Of a stretch of 5,015 nucleotides of DNA, positions 1 through 5,015 are shown one piece after another. The stretch's first letter is position 1. Each line of letters opens with the position of its first letter. This DNA is from Chitinophagaceae bacterium (lineage in GTDB: Bacteria; Bacteroidota; Bacteroidia; Chitinophagales; Chitinophagaceae). Where the stretch lies: positions 1 through 5,015 of the forward strand of contig JAIEQT010000501.1 in NCBI GenBank assembly GCA_019747455.1, read 5' to 3'. The notes beneath the pieces were generated by a model. It saw only the letters and a program-made list of their open reading frames with translations. It ran no database searches and was not told where the DNA came from. The position numbers and the translations under genes were made by a program.

Positions 1-858
1 AAAAATGACCAAGGACAAATGGTGCCCTATTCCTCTTTCATGACCATTAAAAAAACACAGGGACCAAATGAAATTGCACGATACAACCTGTATACATCGG
101 CATTGACCAATGGTGTTCCCTCGCCCGGTTATACATCAGCGCAAGCCATCAGTGCCATTAGAGAAGTGGCCAATGAAACCTTACCCAAAGGTTATGATAT
201 TGCCTGGGAAGGCCTTTCCTATGATGAAGCAAAACGAGGTAACGAAGCGATTATCATTTTCTTAGTGGTTGTATTTTTCGTGTACTTGGTATTAGCAGCT
301 CAATACGAAAGTTTCCTATTACCACTTGCTGTAATACTTTCTTTACCACCCGGTATTTTTGGTTCTTTCTTCCTGTTGAAAGCGATGGGCTTAAGCAATG
401 ATGTATTTGCACAAATAGGATTGATAATGCTTACGGGATTATTAGGAAAGAATGCGGTGTTGATAGTAGAATTTGCCGTACAAAAACGAAGTGAAGGATT
501 GAGTGTTTTAGAAGCAGCTATCGAAGGTGCCAGAGAGCGATTCAGACCCATTTTAATGACTTCCTTTGCATTTATTGCAGGCTTGATTCCATTGGTTAGA
601 GCACATGGTGCAGGCGCTGTTGGTAATAAAACAATCGGTTCGTCTGCCTTGGGAGGGATGTTGTTCGGAACCATTTTCGGTGTATTGATAGTACCGGGAT
701 TATATTACATTTTTGGTAAATTAATTGAAGGAAGAAAACTCATTAAAGATGAATCAATTGTGTCTTTGAGTCATGAATTAATTCAAGAACATTCTGAAAT
801 TCATAAAGAAAATAAACTGAAAGCACTGATTCAAAAAATATTCAGAAATGAAAAATAG
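1..858 (+). CDS. RND (AcrB/HAE1-type) efflux pump permease, C-terminal part
   Basis: This is the last 285 residues of a proton-driven inner-membrane drug or metabolite exporter; the family is usually about 1,020-1,060 residues, so some 70% lies before the window. The frame is open from base 1. It starts in the porter/docking region (DGQMVPYSSF resembles the AcrB segment around DGQMVP), then continues through GLSYDEAKRGNEA into five membrane helices at about fragment residues 83-101, 105-127, 134-160, 182-200 and 213-238. K150 in GKNAVLIVEFA matches AcrB K940; R180 and T187 around RFRPILMTS match AcrB R971 and T978. These belong to the proton relay, so the visible part looks functional. After the last helix comes a charged cytoplasmic tail of about 45 residues ending in RNEK. 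The stop overlaps the outer-membrane channel gene by 11 bp, which argues for one transcript and coupled translation. The substrate cannot be told from this part. Confidence 0.96.
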   Translation, partial: KNDQGQMVPYSSFMTIKKTQGPNEIARYNLYTSALTNGVPSPGYTSAQAISAIREVANETLPKGYDIAWEGLSYDEAKRGNEAIIIFLVVVFFVYLVLAAQYESFLLPLAVILSLPPGIFGSFFLLKAMGLSNDVFAQIGLIMLTGLLGKNAVLIVEFAVQKRSEGLSVLEAAIEGARERFRPILMTSFAFIAGLIPLVRAHGAGAVGNKTIGSSALGGMLFGTIFGVLIVPGLYYIFGKLIEGRKLIKDESIVSLSHELIQEHSEIHKENKLKALIQKIFRNEK

Positions 859-2275
859 CCTATTTATAAAAGTAATTTTTTTTGTATCCATTATTATTAG
901 TTTAGCCGGTTGTAAGATCGAGAACCTGAATACAAAAGAGGCCAACTATGCCATGCCTAATAAGTATGCACTTGCTAATGATTCAACAAATACGCAAGCA
1001 TTATACTGGCGAAACTATTTTACCGATACCAACTTAGTAGCACTTATAGACGAAGCGCTGAAAAATAATCAGGATTTAAATATCATGCTTCGTGAAATAG
1101 AGATCAGTAAAAATGAAATACTATCAAGGAAGGGGGAATATTTACCCTTCGGTTTTTTAGGTGCCGGTTTGGGTGTAGAGAAATCCAGTAAATATACATG
1201 GGATGGTGTTTCTGAAGAAGACGCTAAAACAAGACCGGATCCATTACCTCGGTATATCGGCAATCAATCCGTGATGGCTAATTTCACTTGGGAAATTGAT
1301 ATTTGGAACAAATTGCATAATGCTAAAGATGCGGCAGTCAAAAGACTGCTTGCAACAGTTGATGGTAAGAATTTCCTGATAACGAATTTGATTGCCGAGA
1401 TAGCAAACTCTTATTACGAATTAGTGGTACTGGATAATGAGCTGCAGATTGTTGAGCAAAATATTACTATTCAAAAAGAATCGTTGGAGATGGTAAAGGT
1501 GCAAAAAGATGCAGCGAAGGTGAATCAATTAGCGATCAATCGTTTTATGGCTCAATTACTTAATACAGAAAATTTGAGATTTGAAATCTTGCAGCGAACA
1601 ACAGAAGTAGAAAATAAAATCAATTTTTTAGTAGCCAGGTATCCGCAGCCTATTAAACGAAACAGCAATAATATCAATGGTATCGAATTGATGAATATTA
1701 CTGCGGGAATACCTGCTCAGTTACTAAGCAATAGGCCAGATATTCGCCAGGCTGAAAATACCTTGCAAGCTGTAAAGTTAGATATAGCTGTAGCAAGAGC
1801 TAATTTTTATCCTAACCTTACCCTAAGTGCCGGGGTTGGATTAAATGCGTTTAACCCGGCTTATTTAATCAACCCTCAATCTGTTGCCATTAATATGTTG
1901 GGTAATATGATGGGGCCTCTTATTAATAAGCGGGCAATAAAAGCAACATATTATAATGCCAATGAAAGGCAAATTCAAGCCGTATATGCCTATGAGCAAA
2001 CAGTACTAAATGCTTTTTTAGAGGTAACCAATCAGTTAGCAGCTAATAAAAATTATAAAGAGAGCTTTACCACCAAAAAAAATCAGGTTGACATATTGAG
2101 TAATTCAATCGATATTTCCAATAGCCTTTTTAAATCTGCCAGGGCAGATTATACAGAAGTTTTATTAACTCAACGAGAGGCTTTAGAAGCCAAAATGGAT
2201 TTAATGGAAATAAAGCAAAAACAACTGAGTGCTCAGGTTAATATTTTTAAGGCATTAGGTGGTGGTTGGAAATAG
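848..2275 (+). CDS. TolC/OprM-type outer-membrane efflux lipoprotein (NodT family)
   Basis: This 475-residue protein is the outer-membrane channel of a tripartite RND exporter. The first 22 residues form a lipoprotein signal with hydrophobic core and lipobox LAGC (Cys22 would be lipidated), which also supports the ATG at 848. The two OEP repeats are visible. The first has WRNYFTDTNLVALIDEALKN (about 54-73) and the conserved WEIDIW (148-153). The second has LLSNRPDIRQAE (292-303) followed by VARANFYPNLTLSAGVG (315-331), the family hallmark. Long alpha-helical stretches at about 180-265 and 365-470 fit the tunnel hairpins, and the end ALGGGW is typical. The length matches OprM/CusC homologues. 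It overlaps the RND gene by 11 bp, with only an A-rich stretch as ribosome binding site, so translational coupling is likely. No change in key motifs is seen. The exported substrate is unknown. Confidence 0.95.
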   Translation: MKNSLFIKVIFFVSIIISLAGCKIENLNTKEANYAMPNKYALANDSTNTQALYWRNYFTDTNLVALIDEALKNNQDLNIMLREIEISKNEILSRKGEYLPFGFLGAGLGVEKSSKYTWDGVSEEDAKTRPDPLPRYIGNQSVMANFTWEIDIWNKLHNAKDAAVKRLLATVDGKNFLITNLIAEIANSYYELVVLDNELQIVEQNITIQKESLEMVKVQKDAAKVNQLAINRFMAQLLNTENLRFEILQRTTEVENKINFLVARYPQPIKRNSNNINGIELMNITAGIPAQLLSNRPDIRQAENTLQAVKLDIAVARANFYPNLTLSAGVGLNAFNPAYLINPQSVAINMLGNMMGPLINKRAIKATYYNANERQIQAVYAYEQTVLNAFLEVTNQLAANKNYKESFTTKKNQVDILSNSIDISNSLFKSARADYTEVLLTQREALEAKMDLMEIKQKQLSAQVNIFKALGGGWK

Positions 2276-2286
2276 TTGGATCGTTT

Positions 2287-2314
2287 TTTTTAATAGTTTT
2301 AAAATTATTAAAAA
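2287..2314. repeat. AT-only 28-bp inverted repeat between the efflux operon and alkB
   Basis: The arms 2287-2300 and 2301-2314 are complementary at 13 of 14 positions; the only exception, 2296 against 2305, is a G-T pair that would still pair in RNA. The left arm begins inside a run of eight T (2284-2291) and the core is TTTTAAAA. It starts 12 bp after the outer-membrane channel stop and ends 12 bp before the alkB start. It could be a weak terminator-like hairpin, a cruciform-prone site or an operator. There is no GC stem, so a classical intrinsic terminator is unlikely. The dyad is read directly; any function is inference. Confidence 0.5.
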
Positions 2315-2326
2315 TCAGGGTTCACT

Positions 2327-2899
2327 ATGAATTGGCTTCCCTATGACGGTAAAGTACATTATTATCCTTCCGTATTTGACCGCGAAACTGCGCAGCATTA
2401 TTTCAAGGAACTATTAGCTGCCTGTTTGTGGAAACAAGACGAGGTCATTATGTTTGGGAAGAAGATCATTACAGATCGTAAATCTGCTTGGTATGGGGAT
2501 GAACCATTTGGATATACATATTCGAAGATTACGCGTTATGCATTGCCTTGGAATAAACCATTAAAAGAGATCAAACAGATATTAGAATACCAAACGGGTG
2601 AGCAGTTTAATTCTTGTTTATTGAATTTATACCATAGTGGTAAAGAGGGCATGGGTTGGCATGCTGATGATGAGCCAGAGATGAAGCGTTATGGCGCCAT
2701 CGGCTCTTTGAGCCTCGGCGCCGCGAGAAAATTTTCTTTTAAGCACAAAACAACAAAAGAAAAAGTGGATATCCAACTAGAGAATGGGAGCTTATTACTC
2801 ATGTTACACGATACCCAAGAAAAATGGCTACATAGTTTACCCAAATCACTAAAAGTACTAGAACCACGCATTAATCTAACTTTCAGAACTTTTGTGTAA
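2327..2899 (+). CDS. AlkB-family 2-oxoglutarate/Fe(II) dioxygenase, ALKBH2-like (alkylated nucleic acid repair)
   Basis: The 190-residue product should remove methyl groups from 1-methyladenine and 3-methylcytosine by oxidative demethylation, using Fe(II), O2 and 2-oxoglutarate. The iron ligands are H112 and D114 (WHADDE) and H169 (WLHSLPK). R181 and R187 (RINLTFR) are the 2-oxoglutarate-binding arginines, with N100 and Y102 (NLYHSG) upstream. The spacing fits human ALKBH2 as I recall it (N159, Y161, H171, D173, H236, R248, R254). F43-G44 in MFGKK falls where ALKBH2 has its base-flipping finger residue F102, and DRKSAWYGD (50-58) matches PRKQATYGD. It is shorter than E. coli AlkB (216) because it has little N-terminal extension. 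The start at 2327 has only a weak CAGGG upstream. The Crp/Fnr gene follows after 8 bp, so the two may be co-transcribed. A GC-rich hairpin lies inside the gene at 2693-2722. The family is secure; DNA rather than RNA as substrate is inference. Confidence 0.95.
   Translation: MNWLPYDGKVHYYPSVFDRETAQHYFKELLAACLWKQDEVIMFGKKIITDRKSAWYGDEPFGYTYSKITRYALPWNKPLKEIKQILEYQTGEQFNSCLLNLYHSGKEGMGWHADDEPEMKRYGAIGSLSLGAARKFSFKHKTTKEKVDIQLENGSLLLMLHDTQEKWLHSLPKSLKVLEPRINLTFRTFV
2693..2722 (+). repeat. GC-rich imperfect hairpin inside alkB
   Basis: Two copies of the self-complementary GGCGCC (2693-2698 and 2717-2722) flank GGCTC (2702-2706), a TTT loop and GAGCC (2710-2714). The RNA could fold into an 11-bp GC stem broken by a 3-by-2 internal loop. 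It encodes residues 123-132 (GAIGSLSLGA), a conserved strand of the dioxygenase fold, so coding constraint explains part of it. The codons GGC, GCC, CTC and GCG stand out against the AT-rich surroundings. A role in mRNA folding is only a guess. Confidence 0.5.
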
Positions 2900-2907
2900 A
2901 TTAGGGT

Positions 2908-3486
2908 ATGCACCCACTTCAAGCGTTGATCAAAAAATTCTCTCCTATCAATTCAAATGAATGGGAATTGTTGTACGAAAAATGTACTGAAGTAACTATA
3001 CACAAAGGTGATTTTTTTATAAAGCAAGGTAGGGTAGAAACAAGAATTGGCTTTATTATAACGGGTAGTTTTAGACAGTTTTATATCAATCCTAGCGGTG
3101 AGGAGCTCAGTACTTACTTTTTCTTCGAACATAACTTAGTGAGTTCCTATATTAGTTGTATTACTGGTAAAACATCACTTATTAGTATCCAGGCAATCGA
3201 AGAAAGCACATTACTTGTGTTTGATTATACTCACTTGGCATCTTTATTTAAAGATTATCCTAACTGGCAATTATTTGGGAGGAAGATAGCTGAATACTTG
3301 CTTGCGGGTATCGAAGAAAGAATGGTAGGATTATTAGCGGATAATCCCGAAGAGCGATATCGTAAGCTTTTAGCTAGTCCTGATAAACAAAAAATACTCG
3401 AAAGAATTCCCCAGCAATATATTGCTAATTATTTAGGTATTACGCCTATTAGTCTTAGTAGAATCAGAAATAGGATAAATAAGTAA
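2908..3486 (+). CDS. Crp/Fnr-family transcriptional regulator (cyclic-nucleotide-binding-like domain plus short HTH)
   Basis: The 192-residue protein has a cNMP-binding-like beta barrel (about 10-115, including GFIITGSFRQFYINPSGEE at 48-66), a dimerisation helix (about 117-142) and a helix-turn-helix at 169-190 (QQYIANYLGITPISLSRIRNRI). This is the layout of the many Bacteroidota Crp/Fnr paralogues. The E. coli CRP cAMP contact residues (Gly-Glu and Arg-Ser in the phosphate-binding cassette) are not evident; the region reads FFEHNLVSSYISCITGKTSL. There are only two cysteines (C26, C84), so an FNR-type iron-sulfur cluster is unlikely. The protein ends at the recognition helix without the usual beta wing, and the helix lacks the Glu of CRP/FNR that reads the G of TGTGA/TTGAT. 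The effector is therefore unknown. It starts 8 bp after alkB and precedes the DUF4260 gene. The family is clear, the target genes are not. Confidence 0.94.
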   Translation: MHPLQALIKKFSPINSNEWELLYEKCTEVTIHKGDFFIKQGRVETRIGFIITGSFRQFYINPSGEELSTYFFFEHNLVSSYISCITGKTSLISIQAIEESTLLVFDYTHLASLFKDYPNWQLFGRKIAEYLLAGIEERMVGLLADNPEERYRKLLASPDKQKILERIPQQYIANYLGITPISLSRIRNRINK

Positions 3487-3490
3487 TTTC

Positions 3491-3504
3491 TTAACAATTG
3501 TTAA
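3491..3504. promoter_or_regulatory. Perfect 14-bp palindrome TTAACAATTGTTAA, candidate Crp/Fnr-type operator
   Basis: TTAAC-AATT-GTTAA is fully symmetric and starts 4 bp after the Crp/Fnr stop codon, 46 bp before the DUF4260 start. Its 5-4-5 half-site spacing is that of FNR sites (TTGAT-N4-ATCAA). It has no GC stem and no following T run, so it is not a good terminator. If transcription starts some 4-7 bp after the -7-like box at 3527-3534, the palindrome centre falls near -41 to -43, the position used by class II activators. The palindrome is seen; the operator role is inference. Confidence 0.4.
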
Positions 3505-3526
3505 TTCAACAGTATCATATGTATAA

Positions 3527-3534
3527 GAAATTTG
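3527..3534 (+). promoter_or_regulatory. Possible Bacteroidota -7 box before the DUF4260 gene
   Basis: GAAATTTG differs at one base from the Bacteroidota -7 consensus TAnnTTTG and lies 16 bp before the DUF4260 start. No TTG at the usual -33 distance is seen; the nearest, inside the palindrome at 3498-3500, is about 26 bp away and too far. A promoter that needs an activator would fit, but the match could easily be chance in AT-rich DNA. Confidence 0.2.
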
Positions 3535-3550
3535 TTTAAAATTATTATAT

Positions 3551-3916
3551 ATGAAACAAATACTATTACTTGAAGAAGTAGCCCAATGTTTGCTGCCTTT
3601 ATTATTGCTATATTATATAAATGATATTCATATCTCATGGTGGCTCTGGATCATTTTGTTTTTTAGTCCGGATATTGGTATGCTAGGATACATAATCAAT
3701 CCAAAGATTGGTGCCATTTCTTATAATATCTTTCATCATAAAGCAATAGCTATCCTATTATTTGTAATGGTTTTTTTCATCGATAACAGGATTAATGACT
3801 ACTTAGCAATCTCAGGATTATTACTGTATGCCCATGCTAGCTTCGATAGGGTTTTTGGTTATGGACTAAAGCATACCGATTCCTTCAAAAATACACATTT
3901 AGGGAAGCTTAAATAA
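3551..3916 (+). CDS. DUF4260 family small membrane protein
   Basis: The 121-residue protein matches the DUF4260 pattern through its whole length. It has about four hydrophobic segments (about 4-22, 29-49, 63-77 and 82-98). The conserved signatures are SPDIGMLGY (39-47), YNIFHH (58-63), HASFDRVFGYGLK (95-107) and SFKNTHLG (111-118). The function of this family is not established. The repeated conserved polar residues D41, H62, H95, D99 and H116 near membrane segments could bind a metal or form an active site, but this is only inference. The length is normal for the family and no break is seen. The ATG at 3551 is preceded by a very AT-rich leader without a clear Shine-Dalgarno sequence. It lies 64 bp after the Crp/Fnr gene, with the palindrome in between, so regulation by that protein is plausible. 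Confidence 0.9.
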   Translation: MKQILLLEEVAQCLLPLLLLYYINDIHISWWLWIILFFSPDIGMLGYIINPKIGAISYNIFHHKAIAILLFVMVFFIDNRINDYLAISGLLLYAHASFDRVFGYGLKHTDSFKNTHLGKLK

Positions 3917-3952
3917 AGCAGAAGTTGTATTTTCATTGCCTAATGTAAAAGC

Positions 3953-5015
3953 ATGAAAAAATCAATTCTTCTATTATCATCTTTACTATGGGGAACCCAA
4001 ATTTTTTCCCAGGCAAAACCCGAATGGAACGACATCTTTACAAAAATCAATCAGGAGGTACAAGCCAATTCAAAAGCTTATAGCAGTTTAAAAACCGCTA
4101 CGGAAACCATTGGCCATCGCCTTACAGGTTCAGCAAATGGGAAAAAAGCAGAAGAATTCGCATTCAACTTACTCAAATCATATGGCTACGCAGATGTTAG
4201 ATACCAACCTTTTGAAGTAGAAAGCTGGAGCAGAGGATCACTTACCGTTAAAATAGGTAAAGAGGCTTCCAATCTTCAAGCGATAAAATCCGTTTCTCTT
4301 GCACACTCTCCCGTAAAAGTAAATATTACGGAAGAATTGGTAGATATGGGTAATGGCCTAGAAGAAGATTACGCTAGTAATCCTGATAAAGCAAAAGGTA
4401 AAATTGCATTGGTATACTTAGGTGTTTTGCCAGGCTCAAAACCGGGAACAGGCACCCTACACAGATCGGAAAAAACAGCCATTGCCATTAAATATGGAGC
4501 TAAAGGAATTGTAGTAATCAATACCGCTAATGGTGGCATATTGCTAACAGGTACGGCTTCCGTAACCGGGAAACTAATTCCAATACCCGCCGTATGTATC
4601 GGAAAAGAAGATGGTATGAAGTTGAAAGAACAATTGGCTACAGCTAAACATTTTGTATCTATCAACATGACAAACAATTCAGGACTCATCAAAGCGAGAA
4701 ATGTGATAGCTACCATAAAAGGAAAATCACAACCACAGGAAAAAGTAGTAGTGGGGGGGCACCTGGATAGTTGGGATTTGGCAACCGGTGCTATTGATAA
4801 TGGAATAGGTTCTTTCTCTGTAATAGACATGGCAAGAACTTTTAAAGCCTTGAAACTTCAACCCGAAAGGACGGTTGAATTTATTTTGTTCATGGGAGAG
4901 GAAGAAGGGTTACTAGGCTCTAAAGCATATGTAAACTATGCGGTAAAAGATAAAAGTATTGACCATTTGCGCTATATGTTCAATTACGACATGACAAATA
5001 ATCCTAGCGGATACA
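3953..5015 (+). CDS. Exported M28-family zinc peptidase, PGCP/carboxypeptidase Q-like, N-terminal part
   Basis: The frame is open from the ATG at 3953 to the window edge (354 codons, no stop), so the C-terminus is missing. Residues 1-20 form a Sec signal peptide (MKKSILLLSS...IFSQ), so it acts in the periplasm or outside. GHRLTGSANGKKAEEF (54-69) resembles the start of the carboxypeptidase Q mature domain. A PA-like insert spans about 125-230 (KGKIALVYLG, YGAKGIVVIN, IPAVCIG). The catalytic domain shows GGHLDSWD with zinc ligand H270 and D272, the bridging D282 (GAIDNG), the general base E316 and ligand E317 (MGEEEGLLGS), and D346 (NYDM). The last ligand, a His, should lie beyond the window. 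The string GHLDSWD is as in human carboxypeptidase Q as I recall it. It should cleave dipeptides or N-terminal residues of short peptides. It begins 36 bp after the DUF4260 gene; no promoter is recognisable. A long antisense frame at 4369-4830 is a shadow of this gene. Confidence 0.93.
   Translation, partial: MKKSILLLSSLLWGTQIFSQAKPEWNDIFTKINQEVQANSKAYSSLKTATETIGHRLTGSANGKKAEEFAFNLLKSYGYADVRYQPFEVESWSRGSLTVKIGKEASNLQAIKSVSLAHSPVKVNITEELVDMGNGLEEDYASNPDKAKGKIALVYLGVLPGSKPGTGTLHRSEKTAIAIKYGAKGIVVINTANGGILLTGTASVTGKLIPIPAVCIGKEDGMKLKEQLATAKHFVSINMTNNSGLIKARNVIATIKGKSQPQEKVVVGGHLDSWDLATGAIDNGIGSFSVIDMARTFKALKLQPERTVEFILFMGEEEGLLGSKAYVNYAVKDKSIDHLRYMFNYDMTNNPSGY

Noticed and set aside
300..674. 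Antisense open frame of 124 codons inside the RND gene
   Set aside because: It lies wholly opposite conserved RND membrane helices, has no recognisable motif and no start signal; it is a shadow of the real gene.
1069..1263. Antisense open frame of 64 codons inside the outer-membrane channel gene
   Set aside because: Short, no motif, fully inside a well-supported gene on the other strand.
2284..2291. T8 run after the outer-membrane channel gene as an intrinsic terminator
   Set aside because: The bases just before it are purine-rich and form no GC stem; only the AT-only dyad downstream remains as a structure.
2294..2301. TAGTTTTA as a -7 promoter box for alkB
   Set aside because: The final G is missing and the TTG at 2276-2278 is only about 15 bp away, short of the usual spacing; it is also part of the AT-only dyad.
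2887..2894. AACTTTTG as a -7 promoter box for the Crp/Fnr gene
   Set aside because: One mismatch to TAnnTTTG and no TTG at the -33 distance; it lies in the last codons of alkB and would leave a leader of only about 8 bases. Read-through from alkB is simpler.
2689..2922. Antisense open frame over the end of alkB and start of the Crp/Fnr gene
   Set aside because: It lies opposite the conserved H169/R181/R187 region of the dioxygenase and has no recognisable domain.
3909..3921. GCTT/AAGC mini-hairpin at the end of the DUF4260 gene as a terminator
   Set aside because: Only four base pairs, no T run behind it; likely chance.
4369..4830. Antisense open frame of 153 codons inside the M28 peptidase gene
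   Set aside because: The + strand frame has a signal peptide, a PA-like insert and zinc ligands here; the antisense product is Pro/Thr-rich with no family signature.

Overview
The window is AT-rich and all six genes lie on the + strand. It reads as a chromosomal piece from a Bacteroidota bacterium. A Chitinophagaceae- or Sphingobacteriia-like source is my inference, not proven. The support is: a Crp/Fnr protein with the short ending LGITPISLSRIR that is typical of this phylum, a DUF4260 protein, a PGCP/carboxypeptidase Q-like M28 peptidase with a signal peptide ending in FSQ, weak ribosome binding sites and A/T-rich gene starts. I see no RNA gene, CRISPR array, insertion sequence or phage gene.

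Layout. (1) Bases 1-2275 hold the end of an efflux operon. The C-terminal part of an RND (AcrB-type) inner-membrane pump is cut by the window start. It overlaps by 11 bp a complete TolC/OprM-type outer-membrane lipoprotein. The periplasmic adaptor gene is probably upstream, out of view. (2) A 51-bp gap holds an almost perfect AT-only dyad of 28 bp. (3) Bases 2327-2899 encode an AlkB-family dioxygenase closest to human ALKBH2 in motif layout. Eight bases later comes a Crp/Fnr-family regulator (2908-3486). After a 64-bp gap containing a perfect 14-bp palindrome comes a small DUF4260 membrane protein (3551-3916). (4) From 3953 to the right edge runs the N-terminal part of an exported zinc peptidase of family M28, with a signal peptide, a PA-like insert and most of the metal-binding residues visible.

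How the parts may work together. The pump and the outer-membrane channel almost certainly act as one tripartite exporter. The alkB, crp and DUF4260 genes are close enough to be a small regulated cluster. The palindrome TTAACAATTGTTAA has the 5-4-5 geometry of a Crp/Fnr operator and lies between the regulator and the DUF4260 gene, so local regulation is a reasonable but untested idea. The peptidase looks independent. Most of the window is ordinary. I found no clear new system; the alkB-crp-DUF4260 cluster and the three dyads are the parts most worth a second look.
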